The position numbers and the translations under genes were made by a program. Of a stretch of DNA of 64,000 nucleotides, positions 51,058 to 62,794 are shown in pieces. Source of the DNA: Eulemur rufifrons (taxonomy: Eukaryota > Chordata > Mammalia > Primates > Lemuridae); contig NC_090999.1 of assembly GCF_041146395.1 (NCBI RefSeq), positions 64,857,001 through 64,921,000 of the forward strand, written 5' to 3'. The notes beneath the pieces were generated by a model. That model searched no databases. It was given only the letters and a program-made list of their open reading frames with translations, and was not told the origin of the DNA. Each line of letters starts with the position of its first letter. Position 1 is the stretch's first letter.

Positions 51058-51399
51058 GTCAGGTGCCATGGCACGTACCCGTAGTCCCAGCTACTTGGCA
51101 GGGTGAGGCAGGAGAATTGCTGGAGCCCAGGAGTTTGAGGCTGTAGTGCACTATGATCACATCTTTGAATAGCCACTGCACTTTATAGCCTGGGCAATTT
51201 CGTGAGACCTCATCTCTCAATAAAAAGAAAAAAAAAAAAAAAAGAGCTGGGCATGGTAATGCATGCCTATAATCCTAGCTACTCAAGGAGGCTGAGACAG
51301 GACGCTCACTTGAGCCCAGGAGTTTGAGGCTGCAGTGAGCTATGATTGTGCCACTGCATGCTAGCCTGGGTGACAGAGAAAACCCCATCTCTAAAAAAA
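51058..51399 (+). mobile_element. Two tandem Alu right-arm-like monomers, plus strand
   Basis: Both monomers carry the right-arm signature. Monomer 1 (51058-51243) has CCGTAGTCCCAGCTACTTGG, GGCTGTAGTGCACTATGATC and an internal A-rich tail. Monomer 2 (51244-51399) has AATCCTAGCTACTCAAGGAG, GGCTGCAGTGAGCTATGATT and a short tail. Neither has the 'cccagcactttggg' left-arm box. This fits FRAM/FLAM-A-like old monomers placed side by side. Confidence 0.75.
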
Positions 51400-51404
51400 G
51401 TAAA

Positions 51405-52570
51405 TATGAAATGGATCATAGAACTAAAACCATAAAACCTCTAGAAGAAAACATAGAAGAAAATATTTGTGGCCTTGGGGTAGGTAAAGAATTCGTAGAT
51501 ACAACACCAAAAGCATGATCTTTCTCTCTCTCTCTCCATGTATTAAATATAATTATTATAATAGTTAATAAATATTAAATATATGTATTTAATATATATT
51601 TAAGAATTGGGATTCATTAAAGTTAAAAATTTTGTGCTCCAAAAAGACACCATTAAAAAAGGTAAACCACACATTGAGAGAAAGTAATTGCAAATCATGT
51701 ATCTGATAAAGGACTTGTATTCAGGCTGTATAAAGAACACTTAAAACTTAATATACAAAGACAAAAACCCAATAAAAAATGGGCAAACATTTAAATAGAC
51801 ATTTCACAAAAGAAAGCATATGAATGGTGAATAAGCACTTGAAAAGATGTTGACCATCATTAGTCACTGGGGAAATGTAAATTAAACCACAATGTGATAC
51901 TACTTCACATGCACTATAGTGGCTATAATCAGGACAAAAAGTATTAAATGTTGGTGAAGCTATGGAGAAACTAGAATCCTCATATGTATAAAAGAGTACA
52001 GCCACTTTGGAAAACATTTTGGTAGTTTCTTAAAAAGGTAAACTTCCCACAAGAGCCGTTAATTCCATTCCTAGGTATCTATCCAAGAGAAATGAAAACA
52101 CATACCCACATAAAGATGTATACATGAATGTTAATAACAGCATTATTCATGATACCCTAAAAATGGAAACAATACAAATGTTTACCAATTGGATAACCAA
52201 AATGGGCTATATCTATACAATGGAATATAATTCAGCAATAAAATAAAGACACTACTGACACATTGTATGTACTCAAAATGGACTCAAAATCATTACACTA
52301 AGTGAAAGAAGTCAGATGCAAAGAATATAGTATATGATTCCATTTATATGAAATGTTCAGAAAAGGCCAACCACTAGAGATCAAAAGCAGATTAATAGAT
52401 ATCAGGGGCTGAAGGTGGGACCAAGAGTGCCTGTAATCAGGCAGGAGGGATCCTTTGAGGTGATATTTGTACAACTCTGCAAATTCACCAAAAATCAGTA
52501 AATTACATACTTAAATAGGTTAATTTTATGGCACATAAATTATACTTCAGTGAAGTTTAAAATAAAAAGG
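51405..52570 (+). mobile_element. Old L1 3' end (L1M-type), plus strand
   Basis: Begins AAACCTCTAGAAGAAAACAT (C-terminal ORF2), then AAATGGGCAAACATTTAAAT, TGAGATACTACTTCAC-like sequence, CATTCCTAGGTATCTATCCA, ACAATGGAATATAATTCAGC, and a 3' UTR ending TTATACTTCAGTGAAGTTTA. A TC/TA-rich insertion sits at about 51525-51605. Strongly diverged; ORF2 is broken throughout. Confidence 0.85.
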
Positions 52571-52574
52571 GCTA

Positions 52575-55500
52575 AACTTTTGTGGAAGTAAATTTCAATA
52601 CAAATAAATGAAAGAAACTAGGCTGAGGCAACAAATGGTAATGATCTTAGGTGTATCTCACCAATATTCTCAAAGTATTTAAAATGCTATTAATAGTTGA
52701 TGACACTACCCACGTGATGATTCCTTGGACAGTTGCTTGTCCACAAATGCTATTAAGAAATCGCTAAAGCAAATATCAGTATGAATCTTTGCTAATTATA
52801 ATTGGAATAGCACCCTAAGGTAAGACTATAATGCAACTAGTTCTAAATTCCCATGAAAAATATGATCCATTTTGAAAAAAAAATTGAATTTCTCACTTTC
52901 TAAATAGAAATGGCTTAGAGTTTTTAAAAGAATGCTATGAAAACTCAGAGAAGATATGGAAAGAAATAGAAAAGGAAGGAAGGATAGCCTCAACATGCTG
53001 TAAGAAAAAAAGTTAAAACAAAACAAAAACAAATCTTGGCACAAGAGAATGAGGATAGAGTACACAAGGTCACCTTTTTTGCCCAGAAGAAAGCACTACT
53101 GCATAAATATGACAATGTTTTCTTATTTTGTAATCAGGATGAGACACTCTTTTAATTTGGGCCTACCTAGAGTCTTAGGTTTTCATTTACATTCCTGTGA
53201 TCTCTGTTACCAAGTTACCTGAAGACCTATCAGGAAATAAAACTTCTTACCCCCACCTCCATCCACAGGAAAAGATGTTAGGAGATATTTGTTTTATTTC
53301 TCCTGTCAGTAATGGTCAGCAGCTCCCTTTGGTTTGTTGGGTTTGTTTTTCTCTGTATATTACATCAAGAAAATAGAAATGAAACTGCGGAACACAGCAT
53401 GACAAGTAAATGAAATCTGAAAACTGCTTCCAACTGTTTTAATGCAAGCACTTCTAGAACTCTAGGATAGTCTCGTATCTTCCTATACCACTATTAAATA
53501 TTTCTTAACTTTTTTTTCCACTCTAAAGCTTAACATACCTGTTTGCAAGTTAACTAAATTATATCAAACATGGAAAAGCAGGTAAGCCCTGGCAGATTTC
53601 CCATTGTTTTTACAGCCATTTTCTCTATGTATCAATTGCTGCAATCTAAACTGGCTCCCTGTTCTGCTGTCAGCTTCTATAGAGCTATTCTATCTCCTGG
53701 GGAGACAGGTGTGGCTTTGTCCTCCAAGTGCACGACACTGGGCAGAATCCAGCTCTCCTTTCAGGGACTCACTGTTGTGGCAACATTGCACTGCTTTCAT
53801 TTACGTCGTTGCCTTTCAGACGTGTTTGATCACACTTCTGTCTAGAAGGGTTCATCGTGTTTCTCACTCTAATGAAGACTTAGTAGCAACTCTGGATTCA
53901 GTGTTCACTAGTGTAATAAAGAGGTAGCAATATGTTTCCTCTTTTCTAGCTTTAGCTCCATCTTGAGGAGACGTGGAGAGGTATATGGCTTTTAAATATC
54001 CATTAGAAAAGAACATTGGCTCAAGACTTGGTTTTGGTCTCACTGCAAAATAGGGCAAAGGTAAATGGATTGGAGTTGGTGACAAAGAGAGGGCAATATG
54101 CTACCTAAAAGCAAAACACACATACCATCTATCATGCAATGCTCTGGATTGTCTATATAGCTTTGCTTTCCACTCCTTTACACTGAGTTTATGCAAAATA
54201 AAGGATAATTGGAATACAGATGGGGAGGAAAAGCCTAAAATGTATACCATGAAAAGGTAAAATAAAAAGGGCTAAATAATACTTTCTGATTTCTCCCATA
54301 AAATAAATAAGCTTTTTTTATTTTCCTATTGAGAAACTGCATGGATAATAAGAGCCATAAATTAGCTGAAACATTTATAGTGTTCAAGGTCAAATAGGTG
54401 TGTATTAATATGTTCGCCAAGTGGGTTATAGATATAACATATTCGTGTATATGGATATAAGATATGTGTATATAAATTTACATCCTATCCATATCTATCT
54501 ATACTTTTATCTATTCATTCCATGGGGAGTGTGTATCCACAAATATTAAGTAATTATTTATGGGACCCTCTCCCTCAACTGTAGAATGGAAATATCAATT
54601 AAATTATGTGAAAATTCATTAAATGCTGTTAATAAGCTTATCTCACTTTTAAGAAAATAATTTTACAGGGATTAATATGGTATTGTTAATATATTTAAGA
54701 TATTTTATTATTTTGAAACCTAAATAGGAATTGAATATGAAGCTAGATATAAATAATTTTAATTAAATGAAATTATTACCATGGAGGATTAATTATAACT
54801 AAGCATTTCTATGTGCCAAAGGACCATTTAACTTTTTTCTCCTCTATTGTTTTTAATTATATTTTTATATATTTTATATTTGTATTTATATTGCAGACAG
54901 AAACATTGAGTTTTAGATGAGGCAAACATTTTCTAACACGTGCAACAGTAATAATTTTTAATTTCTACTTCACAATCTTCTTTCCAAAAATAAGGTGCTA
55001 AAATTTGACATGATTTTAAACAATTTCTGTAGCCTCTCTTCAAGATCATATGAAAAGATCCTAAATATATATATTTATAGATTATTAAATGTAAAAGAGT
55101 ATTCTTATATGATCTAAGGACCTCATTACTCTAAAAATTTCTCCCTCTCCATTTTTTAAAAAGATGATTTTTCTACTTTTTTCTCCTTTCCCACTTTAAG
55201 ATCCATTCCATTTTAAAGATTGTTAAAGATAAAAGGTGTCAAAGATAAGAAATGCTCTTGATAACTGGAACTGAAAACCTGTAACAGAGAAATCCTGCTG
55301 AAACCCTATCTTCTCACACCTTCGAGATTCACCCAGTGCCTTGGCACAGCTAACGTGTCCTATACAGAAAGAGTTGAAACTTGCTGCATCATAACCTTTG
55401 AACTCCACCGTCTTTTTGACAATTACAAGAGTCTTAGCCCCCTGATGTGCTGGTTACTGTAAAAAGTACAGTTCTGGTTCTTGAGGGATTTTTATTGTTG

Positions 55501-56185
55501 CTTTCATTATTGTTTCTTTTGTTACACTTCAACCGCAATTCTAGGAAAATTCTAGTTGTATGAGTCTGGCTTGATGTGCAACACAAGAAAGTTAGTACAG
55601 GGAAGGAGGGTGGGAAGGTACCATGCCCTCCTGAAGATCAGTTAATCAGCTTATTATTTATATGTGGTATTTCCTCTTCTCATTTAATTATTGGTTCAAA
55701 CATATGATGATTATTGCCTTTATTAGGAACTGCTGGCCCATTTACCATCTATCTCTTGTTGACATCTCTTATTGCTTTGTTCAGCACCCTGATTTGCCTT
55801 AGGGAAACCCTCCCCCAGTTTTAGTTGATGTTTTCTCATGGAGCTGGTTCCACCTCTGGCTCTAGCTGGATGGACATTTGACCCAGAACTGGTTAACGAG
55901 AGCATTACCTGTTCCTGGTCATAGTAATTGATTCAAGGATGTCCGATCAGAACACTGAGACTCAACTGTCAATCTTTGGAATTATTTAAAAACAGAATCT
56001 CCCCCTTGTTCCTGACAAAAAACTAGAATGTAAACCTGAAGGTTGAATTATTTGAATCCCCAGAACCGGACATGTCTGAAAGGATAATTTGGCCTTCCAC
56101 ATACACACATACAAAAGAAAGTTGTTTTTTGTTTTTTAAAAAAGGCAATTTAAACATTTGATGTAATTTTTATAGTTTTAAAAAA
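52575..56185. other. Long intronic stretch without a recognised element
   Basis: A+T-rich. Overlapping plus-strand frames at 53570-53927 are read in two frames and have no recognised domain. A run of TA-rich imperfect repeats is at 54425-54530. Confidence 0.45.
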
Positions 56186-56189
56186 TTTT

Positions 56190-56310
56190 AATTCATCCAT
56201 CATTCCTGGCCCCCAACAGAATGACTTAATTAGAATCTCTGGCAGTGGGACCTTGGAATCTGTATTTTTAGTCATTCTCTCAGTGTTTCAGGGGATCAGC
56301 TAATTTAGGA
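56190..56310 (+). repeat. MER5A-like hAT-Charlie MITE fragment
   Basis: CCTGGCCCCCAACAGAATGA, CTTAATTAGAATCTCTGGCA, GTGGGACCTTGGAATCTGTA and TTTTTAGTCATTCTCTCAGT follow the well-known MER5A 3' half. Confidence 0.65.
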
Positions 56311-56314
56311 ACCC

Positions 56315-58385
56315 ATTATGAACATTCACCAAAGGGTCCCACTCTTTTCCAACACTATCAACATTCCAGATCAAGTTCACATAGTGCCCCAGAGGGCCAT
56401 GGTTATTCTCCTGGTAGCTGTGTTGGCACCACCCTTTTTCTCCTCCAGTCCAGAAAGGAAAGAAATTACAATTATGTGGGAGAAATTTTAATGAAGGGAG
56501 GTCTTCTTTCTTGCTTCCTTCCTCTCTTTCCCTCTCTCTCTCTCTCTTTTTAGTACATAGAACTGGTTCAGAAGGATCTTCCTTCTTGTCAAAGCCTCTT
56601 GGTAAATTAAAACTGTCTCTAATCTCATCTGTGTTCTGAAAAATGTGGGGCTTACCTTCCTGGCACCTGTTTGAGTAGGACTGGTCAGACAGAATGATCA
56701 GATAAAATTTAATTTGAAAGAGAACACCAAAGATCTTACCAAATTCAATTTTTCTCATTGTCTTGAAAAATTCAGGTAATACATATAGAAGGAACCAAAT
56801 TTACCTAGTAGAGCCTAGAACTTAGGATAAGGGGTTGTTTTGGTGACATAGCTTCCTAAGCTGTAAATAGAGTGAGTGAGGGTGTAGATTTCCAGATCTC
56901 AATTGAATGGGTGGGTTCGTTTTCTCAGTTTCATAAAACAAGAGACATTACTTCAAATTTACACTCCTGTGTTTCTGATTGGCTTCCAGTCCTACTCTGT
57001 AGAGTACAGTTGCTCAGAAAAGTTGAGATAAAATCTTCAGAGATTTCCAACCTTCAGATCTGCTAAAGGGTGGTTTCCAATCCTTGCAGATGTGTTCATC
57101 TATGTCAACTCAAAGGGTAGACAATACGTCCAATTTGGCCATCACATTAAAAAGAGGTTATTATTCATTCTCCAAAATTATCAGCCTTTTTATGTCATTA
57201 GACATTCTGGGCTGGTTTCCCCCATGATAATTTGCTAGTCAACCCTCTCAGGCCAAAGTTTTACCAAAGGAGAAGGAGGATTCCAGGCAAGTATTTTGCC
57301 ACTGACTGTTGTACCTTTTAGGAAAATTGGCCACAAGCAATATGCTTTCAGATAGTTCATTCTGGGACTTTTCAAAATGGTCAGGAATTCATTAAGGATG
57401 GTCCCCTGGGCATCTAGTGATTAATCATCCTATAGAACCTGTCCCTTTGTGTCATCTTCAGTTGGGTTTTGTGAGAGAGTTGTCTTGATGGATAGAAATT
57501 TCCACCGAGATGAAACAGGATGTGTTCCACCCTCCTTCACACCATCCTGCACCTTCTTCTTTTTAACTTATATCTTAATGACTTGTCACTTTTGACTGAG
57601 CTGAATGCAGAGTGAAAAGACACAACAGAAAAAGCCTTTCCTAGTGTACTGACGTCATGGCTTTATTGTCACAAAATAGGTGTGAGCTTAAAAAACAAAT
57701 ATCCTACTATTCAATGAGTTTTAAAAAATAGCTCAAGATAAATCATTCTGAAACCGAAATAACTATTTTTGGCAGATGCTCAGAAACACTTGACTTGCTT
57801 ACAGCTAACCACTCTGAACAGGAGATTATTACCTAAAGGTAGTGAGTTTTGGTGGAGGACTCACAGGAAGTTATAAGGTTAGCTGTTCAATGGGTGCTCT
57901 AATGAGATTTTCTGTATGCCTATGGTAGTGGGAGTTTCATAACATCATCTTTAACATTTTTGCAGGCTAAAATAATCACAGTCGTGCTCTTTGGCATAGA
58001 ATTTTGAGGTTTGTGAGAAAAATCTTGTCCCATTCTCAGCCCATGTCCATGTGGAGGCGAGGTGGCATTTTACAGACTTATGTTTTGGTTAGGCTTCTCA
58101 ACTTTTAAAAGAGTTGTCAACTATATTCCCATCTCAGCTGAGGCTTAAAGCATGGTCTGTCCCTAATTGGCAACAGAATATTTGCACTCCAAGTACTTGT
58201 CAAAAGAGGATAACGCTGAATGCTTGCTGCCCAGTGCCTATCAAAAATCAGTCGTGAGAAATTGTATTTATGGAAGGTTGCCTGAAGGACATACATTCCT
58301 TTTTAGATCTTCTAAATTATATTTTTGGATTTAGCCAAACCAGTTGAGAGTAACATACTTAAACCCCATGGCTATGTCACCTCAA
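56315..58385. other. Intronic stretch, mostly unrecognised
   Basis: Contains the longest open frame of the window (56300-56758, minus, 152 codons), which includes a run of alternating Arg-Glu from a CT microsatellite at 56523-56548 and has no domain. I regard it as chance. Confidence 0.45.
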
Positions 58386-58389
58386 AATA

Positions 58390-58612
58390 ATAGTTACTAT
58401 TTGTGGCCCATGTGCCTAGCACCGAGATAAGTGCTTTTCGTACGTTAGTAATAATCTTTAAAGTAACAATGCAAAAGGGGTTAATATCTCCATTTTACAG
58501 ATTAGGAAACACTCCCAGCTCCATCAAATAGCTTCCTCAAGGCCACCCAGCAAGTAAATGACATTTTACACAATTCAAACCAAGTCTGTCTGGCTCTAGA
58601 TTCATGCCCTGT
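58390..58612 (-). repeat. MIR SINE
   Basis: GCACCGAGATAAGTGCTTTT, TCCATTTTACAGATTAGGAA, GGCCACCCAGCAAGTAAATG and CAAGTCTGTCTGGCTCTAGA are the reversed MIR. Confidence 0.8.
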
Positions 58613-59104
58613 ACACAGAGCTAGAGTTGCTTTCGCTGAACTGCATTTTGGCGTTGCAGCAGCAGCCTCTATTGAGGGAATTTAGCAGAAAGATGTCTAT
58701 GAAACACAGCGATGTATTAACCCTAGAGATTTTGTTCACATTATGCAGTGACAACTTTATGAAGCCTCTTGAATAAGAATTTTTGAGGTCTTAGTACTGG
58801 AAATAGCAACTAACAGGCTTAATATAGAAACATTAAGTAGATCGTGAATCACGTAACCGATAGGGTTTCCCTTCATTGACTTCCTGGGAATCTCAGATCC
58901 TAAATTTTGACTTTCCTCTGTCTAGCACGTGATCCCTGCATTGTATGTGCCACTTTCACCCTAGAATGATCTTATTTTTCCTCCCATTCTTTAACCATCA
59001 GAGTGACTCCTTCATTTACATACTTCACTTGTAATACCGCATATATATTTGTAATCTACTTCCATTATTTTCATATGTTTTCCATATAAATAAAACTCAA
59101 ATAA

Positions 59105-59575
59105 GTAGCCTACACTTATTAAGCATTTGATGTGTTTCAGGAACTGTGTTGAATGGCATTTTATTCTACAGTCATCCCTTGGTAAACACGGGGATTGGTT
59201 CCAGGAACATCTGTGGATAGCAAAATCCACGCATACTCAAGTCCTGCAGTCAGCCCTGTGGAACCTGAATATACAAAAAGTTGGCCCGTCCCATATATGG
59301 GTTTCACAACCCCCAAATACTGTATTTTTGATCTGTGTTTGGTGGAAAAAAATCCGAGTATAAGTGTAACCATGCAGTTCAAACTTGTGTTCTTCAAGGG
59401 TCAACTGTATTTTCTTTTTAGTAAATGTAAATTAGGTTCCATTATTAGCGCCATTTTACAGATGAGTCAAATGTGGCTCAGAGAAGTGAAATAAAATGCC
59501 CAAGGTCATATGGCAGAGCCAGACTTCGGGCTGACTCCAGAACCTGAACTCTTAAACACCATGCGTGTGTCCCTT
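59105..59575 (-). repeat. MIR SINE split by a Tigger-like MITE
   Basis: The left piece (59105-59166) reads ACTTATTAAGCATTTGATGT, GTTTCAGGAACTGTGTTG. The right piece (59410-59575) reads GCGCCATTTTACAGATGAGT, GTGGCTCAGAGAAGTG, GCCCAAGGTCATATGGCAGA and CGGGCTGACTCCAGAACCTG. Joined, they make one reversed MIR. The MITE at 59169-59407 sits between them. Confidence 0.8.
59169..59407. mobile_element. Tigger-like MITE (Tc1/mariner, pogo group), 239 bp
   Basis: Starts CAGTCATCCCTTGG and ends CAAGGGTCAACTG. The ends are imperfect inverted repeats (5' CAGTCATCCCTTG, 3' end in reverse CAGTTGACCCTTG). TA lies at both flanks (59167-59168 and 59408-59409), the target duplication typical of this group. Internal sequence TGGATAGCAAAATCCACGCA fits MER-type Tigger derivatives, non-coding. 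Orientation is arbitrary. Confidence 0.85.
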
Positions 59576-59579
59576 CAGC

Positions 59580-60920
59580 TGCGCATCATGGTCAGTTAAT
59601 GGGAACAGACGGACACCACAGGACAGGACTAGAAGGAGATCTGGGGAGAAGGAGAAAGAAAAAAATGGGGAAAACATGTCCTAAAGGGAAGAAAGGGAGA
59701 AAGTAAAAATAGATGAGACAAAAGTAAGGCAGAGAAAAGGAACGGGAGGTAACAGAGAAGAAGAAGAGCATGGGACAGAGATGGAGTGTGTTTACAACTC
59801 TGCCTCAGCAGTGTATGACTGTCTGAACGCGCAGAAGTTTTTTTCTTGAATATTCAGCCCTGAGTATTACCAACACACAAATGCCAGCTCTTCACTATAA
59901 ACCTCTCTCTCTCTCTTTGTCTGATCCACTCCTTTGCACAAGTCTCTGCTACTCTGAATTGCTGTTCCTCCTGTTTTGTGTTTGTGCTCTTTAACCTGAG
60001 CATCTTCTCCCACCTAATGGAAAACACGGCCACACTCTCTATAGCATCTAACCTAGCAGAAGCAGCATTTGGGATGTTTCATGTTAATTCACAGGAAAGA
60101 GTCTGGGATTTTTTTCACTTCAAATAAATTCTTCCCTATTACCATCCATAGAGGTGAACAAAAAAAAAAAGATTTAAACAAATAAACAAAACAAAAACCA
60201 AACTCCTTTGTTCTCCTGACCTCAGACATGGAAAACAACACCCTTTAGTCTCTTGCCACAACTGGGACAAAGGTAAAGTCACTCTTGAGGAGTACAGCTA
60301 TTTACCAGGGCTTGTACACATCAGGATAAGCTATCGCTGAAATTTGAATTTATAATTAATTCTTCCAAAAATGTTAAAAGTAGCCCTTACTGTAACAGAA
60401 AACAGCTTCCCTGCTTTTACTTTCAAATTTAATATTTATTTTTAAAATAAAGATTTCTTTTCCCATGGAATTTTAAAGGTTCATCTACAGAGAAAGGGAT
60501 GATATGGGTTTTAAAAGTTCACAGTGGAACCCCTGAGGTGTCTATCAATTTACCAGCTAGAAATAGCTTTGAGATTTAATATCTGTCATACTGATGGTCT
60601 TTGAGAGAAGTGTGCTATGGAGTTGTTGATTCCTTCAGGTCTTATTTGGATCTGACATCCCAAATATGAGAATTTCTTTTGTGTTTTTAATGTTTTTGGA
60701 TCAAATCTCATTTTTACTAAATTGGTCCTTTATGGAGGACATATGTATTTAATATTTGGGGGTGAACATTCCTCGTGTTTCCACATGGAGGTGCTACCTC
60801 CTGGTCACACTCTTGGCTTCCTAGTCTTTCCTCCTCTCCATTGGAGAGATTTCTGAACACAGACAAGTTGGGTCATTTCTTAAATTTCATTGACTCTAAC
60901 TGAGAGGGAATACGGAATGG
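59580..60920. other. Unrecognised intronic sequence
   Basis: Purine-rich at 59625-59790 (AGGAGAAAGAAAAAAATGGG…), A+T-rich after 60100. No gene supported. Confidence 0.45.
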
Positions 60921-60924
60921 TGAA

Positions 60925-61078
60925 ATAAGCACTGGGTTTGGTCCCAGGTTTAGCCCCAATTCCACCACCCAGGAACTGGGGCACTTTGGTGAGCTTATGG
61001 CCCAGCCAATCACACAGGATTGTTTTGAAGGTAATAGAAGTGAACACGCTTTGAAAATGGCAAAGCATTAACAAATTA
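60925..61078 (+). repeat. MIR fragment
   Basis: AAGCACTGGGTTTGGTCCCA, CCAATTCCACCACCCAGGAA, GCACTTTGGTGAGCTTATGG and GAACACGCTTTGAAAATGGC resemble a diverged plus-strand MIR. The minus frame through it (60880-61170) is an artefact. Confidence 0.5.
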
Positions 61079-61159
61079 AAGATAATTAGATCCAGATCTA
61101 GGTCCATGTCTAGACATAAATAAAGGAAAGGCTCTGGATTTCCATTCTGCTGCTGCAAG

Positions 61160-61300
61160 TTAGCTAACATTTATTGAGTGCTGTTAGATTATCAGAACAC
61201 ATGGTGCTACAGACTTCTTTAAAGTTTAGGCAACTGAAGTTCAGGTTCACATCAAGAACTCGACACCAGTATTAGTAAAGCAGCCAGCTTTGCCAGTAGA
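61160..61300 (-). repeat. MIR-like fragment
   Basis: CTAACATTTATTGAGTGCTG, followed by AGGCAACTGAAGTTCAGG, resembles reversed MIR, strongly diverged. Confidence 0.4.
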
Positions 61301-61304
61301 CTGG

Positions 61305-62730
61305 AGACTGAGAGTTAAGTTCATACATGAGAATGCCGAGAAAAATTCTAAATGCTAAGAATACCATATCATTACTGGCTAATATAGTTCCAAGTTGATG
61401 ACATCAAGTCAAGGGTATTCCTGAAAAGGGCAAAATGGGCCTACATATTATGTTCTGCTTCATCCAATTTTCCATCATTAGGTGTCCAATAGGGACCTCT
61501 AAACCACTGCTATATGCTTCTAATTTGCAATATATTATAAAGCATTTGTTTTGTCTTTTGTAACAATGCATAAATAAAAATACACTTACAAAGAATTTTT
61601 ATAAGATACTTATGTAGTTTTTAAACTCTCAAATGTAAATGCCAGAAATAATCTTTAAATGTCCTTTAAGGACACATTGAAAATTTTCTTCTTACAGCTG
61701 ACAGACACCTTGACATTTTAGTCATTGAGTGTGGTGTTTCATCTTGTCCACAGGATCCATTTTTAGGAGTCAAAGGTGCTTAAATCAGAAAACTTTAGTG
61801 CAATGTAATTCACCTAAGCTTTAATAAATTTTATATTAAATTTTCTTTACAAATTAAACTCAGGTTAACATGTTTAAAAGTGTAAATGTCTACAACAATT
61901 TCATGGGAATACAATATTTATATATTTCTGAGGCAAATGTACTTTTAGGCTAAGTTTTGAAGAGTCACTAAATCTGGATATATGCATTTTCTGATGGCAA
62001 ATATTTAGGTATTTAGTTCTTTCAAATAACAATTTAAAAACTGAGATAAAAAATTTTTAATGCCAATAATATTCAGGCTACAGGGAAGGGAAAAAGATAA
62101 ATTCAAAAGAAGAAACACTCCTATGGAATACTTTACTGATCAAGTAGCGACCTAGGACAAGCTTCTTTAATGAACCTGCTGATGCTTGATTAGGGTATTA
62201 AAAGATTTTTGAAAAATGGGGCAATCCCAAGGGCTCTACAGTTTCTGTGGTATCCTTAATTAATTCCACTTTGAGTTCATTATTCAACAGCTGCTTTAGG
62301 AAAATAAAAGGTCTGCATCTCTTTACACAAATGTTTGAGAGTTATTTTATAATGCAGTCCCTCCTTGCATAAGCCATTTGTTCTAAACTAGAAATGAGAA
62401 GCTCCTTCCATTGCCAAGGGAGTTAGGAAAGTTATCCAGTTTTACCTTTCCTTTCTTCAGTGTAAGAAAAGAAACTTCACGAGTAATCACCATACCCTCC
62501 CCAGGAAGACCCCAGCTTTCAAAGCTTCATTTCTACCTGAGGTTATTTTTGCTGGGGAAATATGTCTGTGATTTCTTTGATCGACAACTTAAACATTTAG
62601 ATCTCCCTGTACACATTGTTTTGAAAAAAATGTATTTGGCTTCTTTGACTCACAGTCCACGATTTACCCTTTGACTTCTTCCCTCAGTCATTTTGACACG
62701 GGTTCTTTTCTCTTGCTTTGGGCTATGTGA
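61305..62730. other. Unrecognised A+T-rich intronic sequence
   Basis: No exon or repeat family recognised. Open frame at 62411-62674 (+) has no domain. Confidence 0.45.
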
Positions 62731-62732
62731 AC

Positions 62733-62733
<1 letters not shown>

Positions 62734-62769
<36 letters not shown>

Positions 62770-62790
62770 TGCACACATGTACACACACAC
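62734..62790. repeat. (CA)n microsatellite
   Basis: About 15 CA units followed by interrupted CACG/CATG/CACATG units. The histidine-threonine run in the frame over it is an artefact. Confidence 0.95.
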
Positions 62791-62794
62791 TCCC

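Noticed and set aside
53570..53927. Two overlapping plus-strand frames of 91 and 107 codons
   Set aside because: The same DNA is open in two frames; no domain or splice context distinguishes either as real.
56300..56758. 152-codon minus-strand open frame
   Set aside because: Composition is driven by a CT microsatellite (Arg-Glu run). No domain, splice signal or promoter.
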